Positions 1 to 11,711 are shown, counted from the stretch's first letter. The stretch: DNA of 64,000 nucleotides from Saxidomus purpurata (GCA_022818135.1 JAFMSR010000002.1:42666358-42730357); one strand, 5' to 3'. Numbers and translations are program-made. The notes: generated by a model not told the origin, from the sequence alone.

Positions 1-969
1 GCAGAAAAAAACAGCACATTCAATTCTTATAATTACAACTTACTATTATTCGATTTTTTCTTTAGTTGACATTCGTTTAAATTATTAAGTGCTAAGTAAC
101 CCGGATTCTATTTTAATATTTCGTCGCGCATTAATATTTGGTTGTCATATCGCCACTACTAATTAGCATAATGCAAATGGCGGACAGCAGTCGGCTGCTG
201 GAACGAAGTCTTCATTTTCAAAATTAAGACTTGATTACTACATTTAGATAGGAAATTAAATGATTTAAGTCGCGGATACACTTTTCCTTTTTACTTCTCA
301 AAGTGTTTTTGTTTGGTGACATGCGTTGAATCTATAGTTAAGTTGTCGTACACGGTCATCAGTCTGGTGTCATCAACAGTGTCAGATGACATCACTCATC
401 AGGACGGTCTTGGAAACTGTTATGCACAGGTACTTTTTTATCAGTTCAAGTACGCTAAAGTTTAAAACAATTTAATTCATTCTATATCTTATGTATTGTA
501 ACAGTATGCCATTTAGTAATCTACTGTAGTTTTGAACCGCAGCAACAACAACAACCTCATGACTCGTTTATCCAATGTCAAATCCTTTGATTGTGAAATG
601 TCAGGTGGAATTTCCAATTGTTCCGAGTCATTTTTGGGTAGCAAATAAAACTCAAATCCCCCAATAAGCTGGTAAAAAGGGTCCTAAGGTAGTTCGTGTT
701 GTTGCCGGTGTCGGTCCTATTGTTTTTAATTTTGCAGACGAATTCGGTGTCTATGCTCTCATCGATTATAAACTCAAATGAATCGTTTAGAAAGCAAACG
801 GCTACAACTTGTCATAAAAACTTTATTTAGACAATATTTACTTGACACAAAGGTGTTTTTATTTTATGTTTTCCAGTGAATATAGAATTCTCATTGAAAT
901 AAAAGTGATAATCCACAGTTTTGAAATATTGGATTACCATTTTTATTTTCACTGTTATTGTAATCTTTA
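1..969. other. AT-rich flank without a gene
   Basis: No convincing coding sequence is visible on either strand. At about 857-925 there is a copy of a short end-motif (ttttccagtgaat followed by aaaagtgataatccaca) that recurs at 1256-1340 and, inverted, at 5700-5725 and 7748-7806. It belongs to the foldback repeats described below. An octamer-like ATGCAAAT lies near 172, but there is no gene next to it to give it meaning. Confidence 0.6.
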
Positions 970-1170
970 ACCCGGATTTACGTCAAAAGGTATACCGAGT
1001 GTAATTAATGCTGAAAACCATGCGACGATGACGTCGTTAAAATTACGTAATTTGTGCTATGTTTTCTGATGACGTTTCTTGCTTTTTTTTCGATATATTT
1101 TAGATCCAAACTCAACAAAAGAAGAGTTTTAACCATAAAATAATCAGGAAAATTGTTGGTTTCGGTGAAA
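970..1170 (+). repeat. Foldback family F1, copy a
   Basis: This block starts acccggatttacgtcaaaa and ends near aattgttggttt. The same ordered series of motifs is found at 1381-1575, at 4993-5165, and inverted at 5410-5609. The shared series is the acccgg start, a tacgtca cluster, a gtagagttt-like motif and an 'aaataaacagaaaaattgttgg'-like end. It is therefore a dispersed repeat unit, not unique sequence. It contains CRE-like tgacgtc sites. No protein is encoded. Confidence 0.7.
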
Positions 1171-1255
1171 TATTATCAGTTTCTTCCATAAGCATGAGGT
1201 TCAGATCGAAATATCCGTCACCGAGGCTAACTGTTTTGGCGGGAACGAGGCTTTG

Positions 1256-1575
1256 TCGATATTTTTATTTTATGTTTTCCAGTGAATTATAAAGTTTTCT
1301 CAGTGAAATAAAAGTGATAATCCACAGTTTTGAAATAGTTGGCTGCATACGATTTTTATTTTATCTTTTGCAATGCTTTAACCCGTTTATTTACGTCAAA
1401 AGATGCCAGCTAATTATTGCTCGATCGCCATTGTGACAATGACGTCAATAAAATTACGTCATTTTTTTTGACGTTTCCTGACCAGTTTCCCGCGAGTTTC
1501 GATGATTAATGGAAACAAGCACAAGAAAAGTAGAGTTTTAACTACAAAATAAACAGAAAAATTAATTTGTTCAGG
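1256..1575 (+). repeat. Foldback family F1, copy b with end-motif
   Basis: 1256-1340 repeats the 857-925 end-motif, and 1381-1575 repeats the 970-1170 unit in the same orientation with substitutions and small gaps. The two pieces lie in the same order as in copy a. The pair 857-1170 and 1256-1575 therefore looks like a diverged direct duplication of about 400 bp. Confidence 0.65.
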
Positions 1576-4164
1576 ACAATACTGACATGTAAGTACTTTG
1601 AAAATCGGTGAGGTTATGTGAGATCCCATTTAGAAATATTAAGTAACCAAGCATAACTTTCATTTTATGCTTACTTATGAAATGTTATGTCGTGCAATAT
1701 AGGTGTTGATATAGAGGGGAATTGTTGGTTTCAACGTATTTTCCGGATTATAACACGAGCTTGTTGGTGTGAATTATCGTTGGTTGATAAAAGATTTGAC
1801 CGAGGCTCCCCTTTCGTGTGACCGGACTACGCAATCGAAATACGAGCCGCAAATCATCCGACAGTATAATGTTCGTATTTATTATATACCTATAAATATT
1901 CTGTCAAAAATACAGTATATTCAACCATCAAATACGGCCTGACAGAAAAATTCCGTATTGTATGTACGTGCAATACAAAAAGCGCGAGGCAAATTTGTAG
2001 AGTGCATTCAATTGGCCCACAAATACATATGACGTTAATATCGTCGCTTTTGACTGGGTCGTTACTATTTGTTTATATGATGACGTCAATAAATTGACGT
2101 CGATACGATTTATTTTTCACGCTAAAAAGGGTTTTTCTTCAATTTTATGCTTAGTATGTCATTTTAATTTAGTTTACGCAGACAAGTGTCAAATGGTACA
2201 GGATAAAAGGGTGATTAGTAAATAATGAAAATCAAGCCGGATTGGCTTTCGTCGATATCAAACTCTTGCTACGCACTCGTATGAGATGGATGAGCAAATC
2301 CGGCATCTGATCACGCTAACTATAAAAACCCTATGAATCACCGAAACCAACCCGAAATAAACATGTTCATTGCAGAGATATACCAGTATTAAAAACGGGT
2401 TTGTAGATACTTTTCGATAATTTTTTTGTTTGCATTATTCATTTACCTAAAAATGGTCCGGCAGCATGTGTTTAGGATGCGAAATTAACGTTTTTTCCGA
2501 TGAACACGAACTTGTCGGAAATATGTATCCCATAGGTGAGAAATAATTATGTTTTCTGTGGAGATAAATGTTTAAGCTGTGTCAGGGTATATCAGCTGGA
2601 AAAATCGGATAAAATTTGTGACTTCTACGGCAGTTTATAATGACCATATACCAAAATTGTGATTTTGACAGCTGGAGCCCTTGTCTATATAAAGGGGTAT
2701 CAATACCCCAGACCACCCAAAACCATTATGTGATGTATCCCTTTGACAGGACCGCGGCAAACTCATTTTCACATACCACTTTTGTGGCAACGATTACATT
2801 TTGCTACATTAGGTTCATCAAAGACCTCCATTGTTGAATAATTTCTAAATAACATATTCACTACTAAAACACTTTGTCAGTGCGAAAAGCAGGCATTTTA
2901 TAAACACGTAATACCTGTCCAGCTGCAATGTTTTTAGCAGCATACTAAGAAAACTTTCAGTTTGTTCTCATATAAATAAATTCAGTTGTGTCGTGACGCT
3001 GTGCGTTTACAACCATCCCTTGTATGTGTGTGGTCCACCTTAATGTTGTCTAAGTGTTACCACGCATGCTATAGATATATTAAAGTACTATTCTTTCGTG
3101 AGAACATCTTCTGGTCTCATTAAGACATACTGATAGTACCCTTAGCTTAATGGAGAAAGATGCTCTGAAACCAAAACAGGAAATCTTTAACTTTAGACAG
3201 CTATCAAACGAGGTTTCCTTAATACTCTAGAAGACTTTTTTATGTAATTCCCTAGATAACATCGGTTCTTTACATTTATCTAATTAACAAATCATCACTT
3301 TGTAGCTGATCATCTAAGCAAAATGAAAGTACGACAAGTGCTTTATCAGACCAAAGATGTTCAAAGATCACATACTTGACATGTAGGGTAGTTACGAGCA
3401 CGAAATCTTTTCCCGAGCTCAAAACACTTTATAAAATCATGGATTCAAGGGTTCAATCACAAAAGTTTTACATAGGTATTAGAAACCTTTATTTGAGAAT
3501 CACCACATAATGACGTCATTGGACGTTAAATGCATCGAAATGAAATATACGGAACTAACTTAAAACCATAAAGTAATATATAACTTTGTTCATAATAAAC
3601 AAAATCATTTGCTCTGATATTAATTATTTGTTAATATAATTCATAGGATTTTTGATGTAGCCATAAAGCAGCAATATGACAAACCTCACGTAAAACGTAT
3701 TATGAAAATGTGTGTGTCCTTAATTAGTAAACAGGCCATATGAACCGTGTGCTTGTTTTCATGGAAACAGTTTTGTCGATTTTTGTGATTGATAAAGCTA
3801 TGGTTAAAATAGTTGGTTATAGAGTGTTTGTATGAAATATCATCAGTCATTGTCCGTCGGGAAATAACATTATGCTTAAAAATCAGTTCGTAATGTCCAT
3901 TTTACTAAATACCTTGAATTATGTATACACGAGTGTGAAAATAACGTGCCTGAAATATGAATGTTGAAATTTCAAGAGTCTTTTTTCCATCTCAGTTCAG
4001 TTCGAAATTTCAAATAAAATATCTTTTTTCTTCTGAGCGTGTACATGTATACAGCCACAGAAAGATTAGATTATTTGGGCGATCAGAAGTTAAACTATAA
4101 TACTAACATGACTCACATTATGTCTTTATATGCAAAAAGTATATAAATTATGTTATATTCTAAC
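1576..4164. other. Non-coding, no recognisable gene
   Basis: I see only short chance reading frames here. Small local features are a perfect palindrome ggggtatcaatacccc at 2694-2709 just after a tataaa, several tgacgtca CRE-like sites (near 2080 and 3511), and motifs shared with the F1 repeats near 1720-1760 and 2330-2370. None amounts to a supported element. Confidence 0.55.
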
Positions 4165-4902
4165 ACAAGCGGCTGCTTTTCTTATATAAACATATAGGGA
4201 AAAGCCTGTATTTAATTTTAAGATAAAATACAGCACGTTTTTCCAAGGACGACATGACGTAAATGACGTAACGACATGACGTGCGCAAACAAGCGCGTGC
4301 AATCGTATCTCGCGTTTTAAGGTTACAATTATATACTACTTAAGAAATAATAAATGCCTCCCTGTATTTTATCGTTGAATAAAATATAGTCAGGAATTTG
4401 AATGCGTAGTAATTAAGTCACGAGTGCGTAGCACGAGATTTAATTTTCCATCCAAATGACTACTGTATTTTATTCACGTAATATAGGAACATTATTATTT
4501 CGATTCTAACACGTCTTTTTTTAAAACCCTCCCGAACTTTATTTAACGCGTGTGACATCAGTTACTTAAACCTACCCGATGGACCCGCTTTTACATACGT
4601 CACTCGCCTTACGCATTTTAAGGCCTCTCCTTGGAAAACGTGCTTATTTTACTAAATCGCTTTTCCCTATTTAAGCCGCCTGTGCTGCTACGCGTTAAGT
4701 AAAGTTCGGGATTATTTTCAAAGAAATGACGTGTTAGAAACGAAATAAAAAATTGTTCCCTTTATCTTAACGTTGAATTAAATACAGTCAGTCATTTGAA
4801 TGCGAAAAATTAAATCAGACACACTCGTGATTTAATTACTACGCATCCAAATACCTGACTAAATTTTATTCAACGATAAAATACAGGGAGGCATTTATTA
4901 TT
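4165..4902. repeat. Palindrome P1 with nested inverted arm
   Basis: 4346-4902 reads almost the same on both strands. The outer arms share aataaatgcctccctg with its complement at 4885-4901, then a cgataaaat stretch, then a 'tttgaatgcgtagtaattaa'-type motif. Inner arms around 4500-4550 and 4690-4740 pair through the gacgtgttagaa and cccgaactttattt motifs. A further arm at 4165-4255 (cgtttttccaaggac and gggaaaagc) pairs with 4622-4690, so two inverted repeats are interleaved. No reading frame of note occurs. It is most simply a foldback or MITE-type element that has rearranged. Confidence 0.85.
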
Positions 4903-4904
4903 AT

Positions 4905-5697
4905 ATGTTTTTCGGTGGTTCATCGAAATATAACGGAGAATTATATTCCGATAAACACACTGTCCACGCAGTGAAAATTATCAAAATATGTTACCCGGAT
5001 TTACGTCAAAAAGTATACCGAACGTAATGAATGCCGGAAACAATATGACGATGCTTGCAATGCTTTCTGGTGACGTTTCCCGCGATTTTCAACATTTTAT
5101 TAAAATAAAGTCAAAAAAAGTAGAGTTTGAGACATAAAATAAACAGAGAAATTGTTGGTATCGAAGTCATATCACGATAATTTCACTCGTGAACACCAAA
5201 AGTAGTTGTTTTCACTTATGGCTGCGCCACTCGTGAAAATATCACTTTTGGTGCCCACTCGGTGAATTATATCGTGATCTTACATCGAAACGAACAATTA
5301 TCCTCAATATTATTTTACCGAGTTGGCACCAAAAGTGATATTTTCACGAGTGGCGCAGCCACGATTGAAAATAACGACTTTTTGTGTTCTCGAGTGAAAT
5401 TATCGTGTTATTACACCGATACCAACAATTTTTCTGTTTATTTTATGTCTATAACTCTACTTTTGTTGAGTTTGTTTCAATAAAATGTCGAAAATTGCGG
5501 AAAACGTCGTCGGAAAGCAAAACAAACATGACGTCATTTTAACGACGTCATCGTCGTATAGTTTCCGGCGTTCGTTACGCTCGGTATACATTTTGACTTA
5601 AATCCGGGTAGAAAATTTTGATAATTATCACTGAGTGGACAGTGAGTTTATCAACATATAATTCACCGTGATATTTCGATAAACCACCGAAAAACAT
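4905..5697. repeat. Giant palindrome P2 (about 790 bp)
   Basis: The outer arms are atgtttttcggtggtt at 4905-4920 and its complement at about 5682-5697. Matching continues inwards through the F1 unit (4993-5165 against 5410-5609) to a centre near 5300. There caaaagtgatattttcacg and its complement (near 5238-5260 and 5327-5347) flank the symmetry point. It abuts palindrome P1 within 2 bp. Both arms carry copies of the F1 unit, so P2 is an F1 unit and its mirror image. The 73-residue frame at 5262-5483 is a by-product of the repeat. Confidence 0.88.
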
Positions 5698-6192
5698 AAA
5701 ATAAAACTATAATTCACTGGAAAACATAAACTTATTTGTGGTACTGATGCGCAGTTATTAAACACTCAAGCCGCCGGCATTCGTTGCTAATCACTACGTA
5801 TCAGTACCCCAAATCATTGTTTTTTTTTAACGATTAGCACCACTGGAACGCGATGTTATTTGATACTTAATCTTAAATACCAAGGGTTATCTGTCTCAAG
5901 AATAAATTGTCATGTCTTACAATACGGTACGTGATTTTAAATTTTATATACTAATTTAAGTGGTTGAAAATAGACTACATCTTTGAATAAAAATGCGAAA
6001 TTTATTAAGGTGACGTGTTTATTAAATTTGTCCATGGCATTATTTAAATGCGATTTGAACGAGCAGAGACGTTGGTATCATTTCGGTAAAGAAAATAAAA
6101 GAAAACGTTTATATTGTAGTTGACAATATTCGTGCACATCTCGTTTATGAAATGACTTTTCGAGAAATATCAGTGTAAATATATCCAACTTT
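5698..6192. other. Spacer with end-motif, no gene
   Basis: 5700-5730 carries the inverted end-motif (attcactggaaaacataaa) seen at 857, 1256 and 7785. The rest is AT-rich and I see nothing coding in it. Confidence 0.5.
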
Positions 6193-7050
6193 TTATGCTC
6201 TCGAAGGGTAGCATATTAAAATTGCACCTTTGTCTGTCCGTCTGTGCGTTGCCCTTACAGTTTTCATGTCCGGGCTGTAACTTTGTCATGCATTGAAGGA
6301 TTTTGAAATAACTTGGTACAAATGTTTAGCACATCAAGACGATGTGTCGCGTGTGAAACCCACGTTCCTACCTCAAAGGTCAAGGTCACACTTAAAGTTT
6401 GAAGGTAATGGAATCCTCTATATGCACACATTCGTGTCCGGACTGTAACTTTGTCATGCAGTGATTGATTTTGAAATAACTTGGCACAAATGTTAAGCAC
6501 ATCAAGACGACGTGTCGCGTGTAAGACCCATGTCCCTACCTCAAAGGTCAATGTCACACTTGAAGTTTGAAGGTAATGGAATCCTCTATATATGCATACA
6601 TTCGTGTCCGGACTATAACTTTGTGATGCATTGACTGATTTTGAAATAACTTGGCACAAATGTTCAACACATCAAGCCGACGTGCCGCGTGCAAGACCCA
6701 TGCCCCTACCTCAAAGGTCAAGGTCACCCTTAGAGTTTATAGGTAATGGAATCCTGTATATATGCATACATTCCGTGTCCTGACTGTAACTTTTGTCATG
6801 CATTGATTGATTTTAAAATAAATTTGCACAAGTGTTCAGCACATCCAGACAATGTTTCGCATGCAAGATCAAAGGTCAAGGTCACACTTAAAGTTTAAAG
6901 TAATGGACTACTGTATGCATGGTAGGTCTGTCATGCAGATCTTAAAATTATATGGCACAATTGTTGAGCACATGGAGAGGGCATGGCATGTGAGACACTT
7001 TTTTCGGGGTCATCTGTTACTTGTGGGGGACAGCTCTTGTTTTGTTAGAT
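6193..7050 (-). mobile_element. Pearl/Helentron-associated type element, family A copy 1
   Basis: Read on the minus strand, the element opens near 7047 with the aacaagagctgtcc terminus and closes near 6193 with a gacagacagg-type run, then gcaattttaatatgctac and a gggggcata-like end. In between are four tandem cores of about 168 bp. Each holds tgtccggactgtaactttg, a 'cacatcaagacgacgtgtcgcgtg' type segment and tcaaaggtcaaggtcac. The same architecture is complete at 60885-61958. Tandem cores next to a tetranucleotide microsatellite and short fixed ends fit the bivalve pearl and Helentron-associated non-autonomous elements. No protein is encoded. The 131-residue frame inside is repeat-derived. 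Confidence 0.8.
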
Positions 7051-7224
7051 ATTGTTCTATTCATTCCAATCAAAATATCTAAATATTCAACGGTATATCA
7101 ACAGCAAAAACAATGTGACACATGTATAACACGTCTATCGCTTACCGCATGCCAGGTCGGCAGTAAAACGTCATACTTGTGACATCTTGTCGAGGAAGCG
7201 ACGAATTTCACGTGTAATATTAGA

Positions 7225-7353
7225 GGATATTAATTTTGTTTGTTTCAGTGAAATATCAATTTTTATTTCACAAGTAAACGCCATAAAGTGGTATTTTCAC
7301 GAGCGGCGTAGCCATGAGTGAAATAAAATTGATATTTCACCGAAACAAACACA
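7225..7353. repeat. Short foldback related to the centre of P2
   Basis: The arms tttgtttcagtgaaatatc (from 7230) and gatatttcaccgaaacaaa (ending 7351) are inverted copies. The loop holds the ttttcacgagcggcgtagcc motif that also occurs at the centre of P2. It is therefore a solo central part of the same family. Confidence 0.75.
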
Positions 7354-8394
7354 TTTCCTTTTTATTCTATATTTTTGAAAATAATCAGGAAAATTTGGAA
7401 TCTAAGTATTACATTTTTCTTGTGGGGAACATCACACCGCTTTGATTACTACCGTCACAACTGATAAAACAACAAAAACAATTCTAAAGTTTATTTCAGA
7501 TTGAAGTATTTAAGAATTTAAGTCATATCTTTCTTTATTATCCAATTACACTAAAAAGCATAAAAATCAGTAAATAAACAAGTCTGAACTTCGTCACACC
7601 GTGAATCGCAGAATAATACTCAATCAACTGTTAATTAATTCCAAAAGTCGGCCATTTCTATAACATATTGGATGTATATATGTATCTTAGCGTAACTAAT
7701 CACTGCCAATGTCAATTTTTGTATGGACGACGAGCGAGAAGAGAATATATTTGAAACTGCGGATTATCACTTTTATTCTATAATTCACTGGAAAACATAA
7801 AATAAATTCTTATGTCACACCATTATTTCATTTCCGAATTTTTGTCTGAATATTTCTCATTCAACTTATTAAAGATTTTTATACTAAATTATTTCTGAAA
7901 TCTATTTCACAAAAAATGCACCGATTGTAACAATATAAAATATAGCTTTAAAATCGGGTCTGAGAGATTGGGAGTGTCTTTTATTCAGTTAATATGTAGT
8001 ATTACAAATGTAGTCTCTACTGTTTTCCGTTTATAAAATGATCGGAAAACAAATGTTTGTTAGAATTTTTCTTAAATAAATAAATAACTAGATCTAAATA
8101 AATATTAAAAATGAGACTTTTTTCAACATTTTAAATAATATATTCCAACTTCAAACACTGTTATTAATTTGGCATTGGCTATTCACACTACATACTGTAG
8201 AACAGATTTTACTCGTGACGGTTAAACCGGTATTTTTCGTAATATTCGCAAATCCGCTTCATCACGAATTAAAATGTGTCTTTTGTTAACCGTGTTTCGG
8301 GCGTTCGTGAAAACTACTGTCGGTCGGACGCACTAAAATTTCGGGACAGTCATGATTTGAACAATATTCGAAGTGGTATTACACTTTGCTACAT
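7354..8394. other. AT-rich spacer with one repeat end
   Basis: 7748-7806 is an inverted copy of the 1256-1340 end-motif (ggattatcacttttatt then attcactggaaaacataaaa). The remainder shows no coding sequence or structure I can support. Confidence 0.5.
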
Positions 8395-8910
8395 TCCAAA
8401 TATCTTATCTCTGGGTCTTGTGGTTTAAGACAAGACTATTTTTTAAAGTTTTCTTTATATAAGCGACCCCCGAGCAGGATCAATTTTCACTCGGAGTTCA
8501 TGATTTGAGCAATCTTGGTAGAAATCCAATGCTGTCATATAATTAAACTTTTAAACTTTAAACCTTGTGGTTTCAGAGAAGAAGATTTTTAAAGTTTTTG
8601 CAATAGAAACTTATATGTGCAGTCTTTATATATAGCCTTACGCCTTGTGGTTTCAGAGAAAAATATTTATTAAGTTTGTTCTTATTAATTGCCGTATCAA
8701 CCACAGTTCTGCAATGAATCAAATCTTTGAACATTTTTTAAACAGTGTAATGCAAGGAACATCCCTGCTTAGTTTTAACAACATTGGCCTGTTAGTTTCA
8801 GAACAGATGTCGTTAGAAGAAAATGGTGGACGGACGGATGGCATACGCCGAACGGTGAGTGGTCGTAATAGCTCATCCTTGCACTTTGTGCTAGGTGAGC
8901 TAAAAAAAAC
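8395..8910 (+). mobile_element. Pearl-type element, family B copy 1 (5' truncated)
   Basis: The sequence repeats the family B core: caaatatctta, tctgggtcttgtggttt, cgacccccgagcagg, tgatttgagcaatcttgg. It ends with a gtggacggacgg microsatellite remnant and the terminal motif taggtgagctaaaa at 8892-8905. The 5' terminus (acaagagggcc, seen at 16974 and 17577) is missing. The 3' end lies only about 55 bp beyond the stop codon of the receptor gene at 8966-10018, in opposite transcriptional sense. The element therefore occupies that gene's 3' flank and probably part of its 3' UTR. Confidence 0.8.
8666..8671 (-). promoter_or_regulatory. Candidate polyadenylation signal inside the family B element
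   Basis: On the minus strand this is AATAAA, about 295 bp downstream of the stop codon of the receptor gene. If used, transcripts of that gene would end inside transposon sequence. No transcript data are visible here, so this is a candidate only. Confidence 0.3.
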
Positions 8911-8965
8911 ATGCACAAATATGTCATGACTACTTGATCCAGAAACCACCAAAGTTTTGTTAGTG

Positions 8966-10018
8966 TCAAATAGCAGCAGAGCGTGAGTTTATTGTGTTGG
9001 CAGTCTGGGTAGCAAGGTCTAGACTGGTGTTGTCCAGGCACTTGAACAACTTTCTCACAGACTCACGGAACCGGGAACCCGTCAAACAATACAATATAAA
9101 GTTTATTGTGTTGTTAGTGTACATTAACATATTGACAACTGCCCACCATGGATCTTGCAGAACAATGTCTCTAGGTACATCTTTTGGAATCCAGTAAGGT
9201 TCACCGATGAAATATATGCAAACAGGAGCTGTACTTGTGATGAAAACAAAATTGAGACAGACGAGAAGAATGGTCATATTAGAGGTTCTTTCACTGCCGG
9301 ATGACGTCTGCTGCTGTGATGTCGATGGTGCTACTTGACTCCTTACCTTTTTGCTGCTTGCGACGAGCTTGTATATTATGCAGATGTTGCCCGTGCTCAG
9401 CACTGCGAACGGCACGAGCGAAAATTTACACAAGTCGATCCAAGTCCAAGCCTTTCCGAAAAATTCTCCGTATTCGTCTGTAATCGGTGCACACGGGATG
9501 ACAACCGTCTCGTTGTCCACTGAAATTTCCAGTCTTCCAAAACCGTAAAGTAGATGTGAATTGATCATAAGTGCGACAGCCACTATCATTAAGACAATTA
9601 ATTTTGCCCGGTTTTTGGTACATATTTTCTTGCTTTTATAAGGACATAGAGTAGAGATAAGACGTTCCACTGTGATAGTTGTCAATATCCAAACCGGTAT
9701 ATCTGCACACGTGTACATCAACCACCAGTGTACCTTACAAATAACCGGGTGTACCGATCGGATATCACTGTCAAACATGTACTTTATCCATTGCCGCATC
9801 AAGCCCACGTAAAGCACACACAGATCGGCCCCCGCTAGCCCAAGTAAATAAACTGTTGACGCCCATCTGTTGAATTTCCTTTTTGATAGTATGATGATCG
9901 ACAAAACATTTCCAAGCGTTCCGAAAATTATAAGCACAGGGGAAACTATTTGCCAGATGAGGACCCCGGCACGGAGTTCCGCTTCTGATCGGAAGTAAGC
10001 ATATTCAGAGACCGACAT
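8966..10018 (-). CDS. Rhodopsin-class (class A) neuropeptide-type receptor 1
   Basis: A 350-residue intronless seven-transmembrane receptor, predicted to sit in the plasma membrane and couple an extracellular ligand, probably a peptide, to G proteins. The N-terminus is short (about 19 residues). TM1 (about 20-44) has GN at 36-37. TM2 has Asp65 (position 2.50). Cys94 at the top of TM3 can pair with Cys176 in loop 2. TM3 ends in Glu118-Arg119-Leu in place of DRY. TM4 (about 138-160) lacks the usual Trp. TM5 has Pro203. TM6 has Pro265 but not the Trp of CWxP. TM7 ends NFILY (306-310) instead of NPxxY, followed by GSRFR. Asn169-Glu-Thr is a possible glycosylation site. The NFxLY ending is common in FMRFamide-receptor-like families. 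I assign no ligand. The start is the only one giving a full TM1. It is about 80% identical to the gene at 27755 over TM1-TM5 and lies head-to-head with it 17.7 kb away. Confidence 0.93.
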   Translation of the reverse strand: MSVSEYAYFRSEAELRAGVLIWQIVSPVLIIFGTLGNVLSIIILSKRKFNRWASTVYLLGLAGADLCVLYVGLMRQWIKYMFDSDIRSVHPVICKVHWWLMYTCADIPVWILTTITVERLISTLCPYKSKKICTKNRAKLIVLMIVAVALMINSHLLYGFGRLEISVDNETVVIPCAPITDEYGEFFGKAWTWIDLCKFSLVPFAVLSTGNICIIYKLVASSKKVRSQVAPSTSQQQTSSGSERTSNMTILLVCLNFVFITSTAPVCIYFIGEPYWIPKDVPRDIVLQDPWWAVVNMLMYTNNTINFILYCLTGSRFRESVRKLFKCLDNTSLDLATQTANTINSRSAAI

Positions 10019-10761
10019 TGGTTGTCCAGTACCTTCAAAAGTTCACTAGCTTTTTGGAGAATCCAATTCGGTGAATTAAATATAATATCGTAAATGTGTA
10101 TTTTAGAAAAACTGAAGTTTAAACAAACACACTTTTTTCCTGTAATAACCTACAAATAAAATCTGTTTAAGACCACACTCTCAGTTTTTTCTCAAGGCAC
10201 TTCAAATCAAAATTAGTAGCTTATAACTGCTAATAACTAGTACACTAATACAATAATTCCTGACAGTCAAAGGCAGCGTCAAATGTTAACAAATAATTCC
10301 TGTCATAAGGTTCTCTCACTGTGTGTGAATACATTTCATCATTGATCTTTATAGAAGGTCTATCACTGCAGTAATATAACGCAGTGAGTGTAACCAGTAT
10401 CTACTGAAAATTCAGTGTCGCCATTGGCTAGATAACAGCTGGTACAAAATAAGTACATAAACACGTTCGTATATAAATTATAATTAACTACCTTACGTGA
10501 CTTGCAATAGATGAGGTAAAGTAGAATTCGTCACCAGAGAACGTTTTATTTAAGTGATGTCAAGCCATGTTCAATCATGTAGTAAGTTGTACCAAGTTTT
10601 GAGCATAAATGTAGGACACCTGATGAAATATGGTCAGACAGAATTTCAAAATACGAGGCTGATTTAATTAACACGTGTTTTATCACTGATATTCAACATA
10701 TGGACCTTATGACGAAATGTTAAGACTCATGTTTACTATGATATGTTAAATGTCAGTCATA
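10019..10761. other. Upstream region of receptor gene 1
   Basis: This is presumably promoter and 5' UTR for the minus-strand receptor. I see no clear TATA/initiator pair, no splice acceptor just before the ATG, and no strong similarity to the flank of the second receptor. AT-rich, otherwise featureless. Confidence 0.4.
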
Positions 10762-11575
10762 CTATCTGGGATATTGTAGCCTTATTGTAATATTTATAAG
10801 CTATATGTGATATTGTTACCTTATTGTAAAATTTATAAGTTATCTTGTGACATTGTAACCTTATTGTAGTATTTAAAATATCTGTGATATTCAAACCTTA
10901 TTGTAGTATATATTCTATCTGTGATATTGTAACCTTATTGTAATATTTATAAGCTATCTGTGATAGTGTAACCTTATTGCAATATTTATAAGCTATCTGT
11001 GATATTGTATTCTTATTGTAGTACTTATAAGCTATCTGTAATAATTTAACCTTAATGTACTATTGAAAAGATATCTAAGATACTGTAACCTTTTTAAAAT
11101 AATTATAAGTTATCTTTGATATTGTAACCTTATTGTAGTATTTATACTAACTGTGATATTGTAACCTTATTGTTATATTTATACTACTTTTGATAGTGTA
11201 ACCTTATTGTAGTATTTGTAAGCTATCTGTGATATTGTAACCTTATTGTAGTATTTGTAAGCTATCTGTGATATTGTAACCTTATTGTAGTATTTGTAAG
11301 CTATCTGTGATATTGTAACCTTATTGTAGTATTTTAACATCTGTGATATTGTAACCTTTTTGTGTATTTGTAAGCTATCTGTGATATTGTAACCTTATTG
11401 TAGTATTTGTAAGCTATCTGTGATATTGTAACCTTATTGTAGTTTTGTAAGCTATCTGTGATATTGTAACCTTATTGTAGTATTTGTAAGCTATCTGTGA
11501 TATTGTAACCTTATTGTAGTATTTGTAAGCTATCTGTGATATTGTAACTTTATTGTAGAATTTATAAGCTATATG
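10762..11575 (+). repeat. 39-bp minisatellite, about 21 units
   Basis: The unit reads gctatctgtgatattgtaa then ccttattgtagtatttgtaa. It is nearly uniform from 11200 to 11530 and more diverged towards 10762. The graded divergence suggests recent expansion at the 3' side. The 60-residue minus-strand frame at 11414-11596 is the translated repeat, not a gene. Confidence 0.95.
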
Positions 11576-11711
11576 TATAAAAAAAACTTCCTCCAAGTAG
11601 GTGTAAGTTGTTATTAGTCTGTATTTGACTCTGTTGTAAGTAATTTGTGTTACTAAACAACTGGTATTTGTAACTTATACATGTATATGTGTTTTAACCA
11701 GAAAAAAAAAT

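Noticed and set aside
6264..6659. 131-codon frame with internal protein repeats (minus strand)
   Set aside because: The protein repeat is the translated family A core. The other copies at 14058-14282, 60787-61140 and 61282-61563 show the same sequence in different frames and on the other strand.
9301..9623. Several short frames on the plus strand and other minus frames across 8700-9623
   Set aside because: They are shadows of the receptor coding sequence in other frames, with no independent support.
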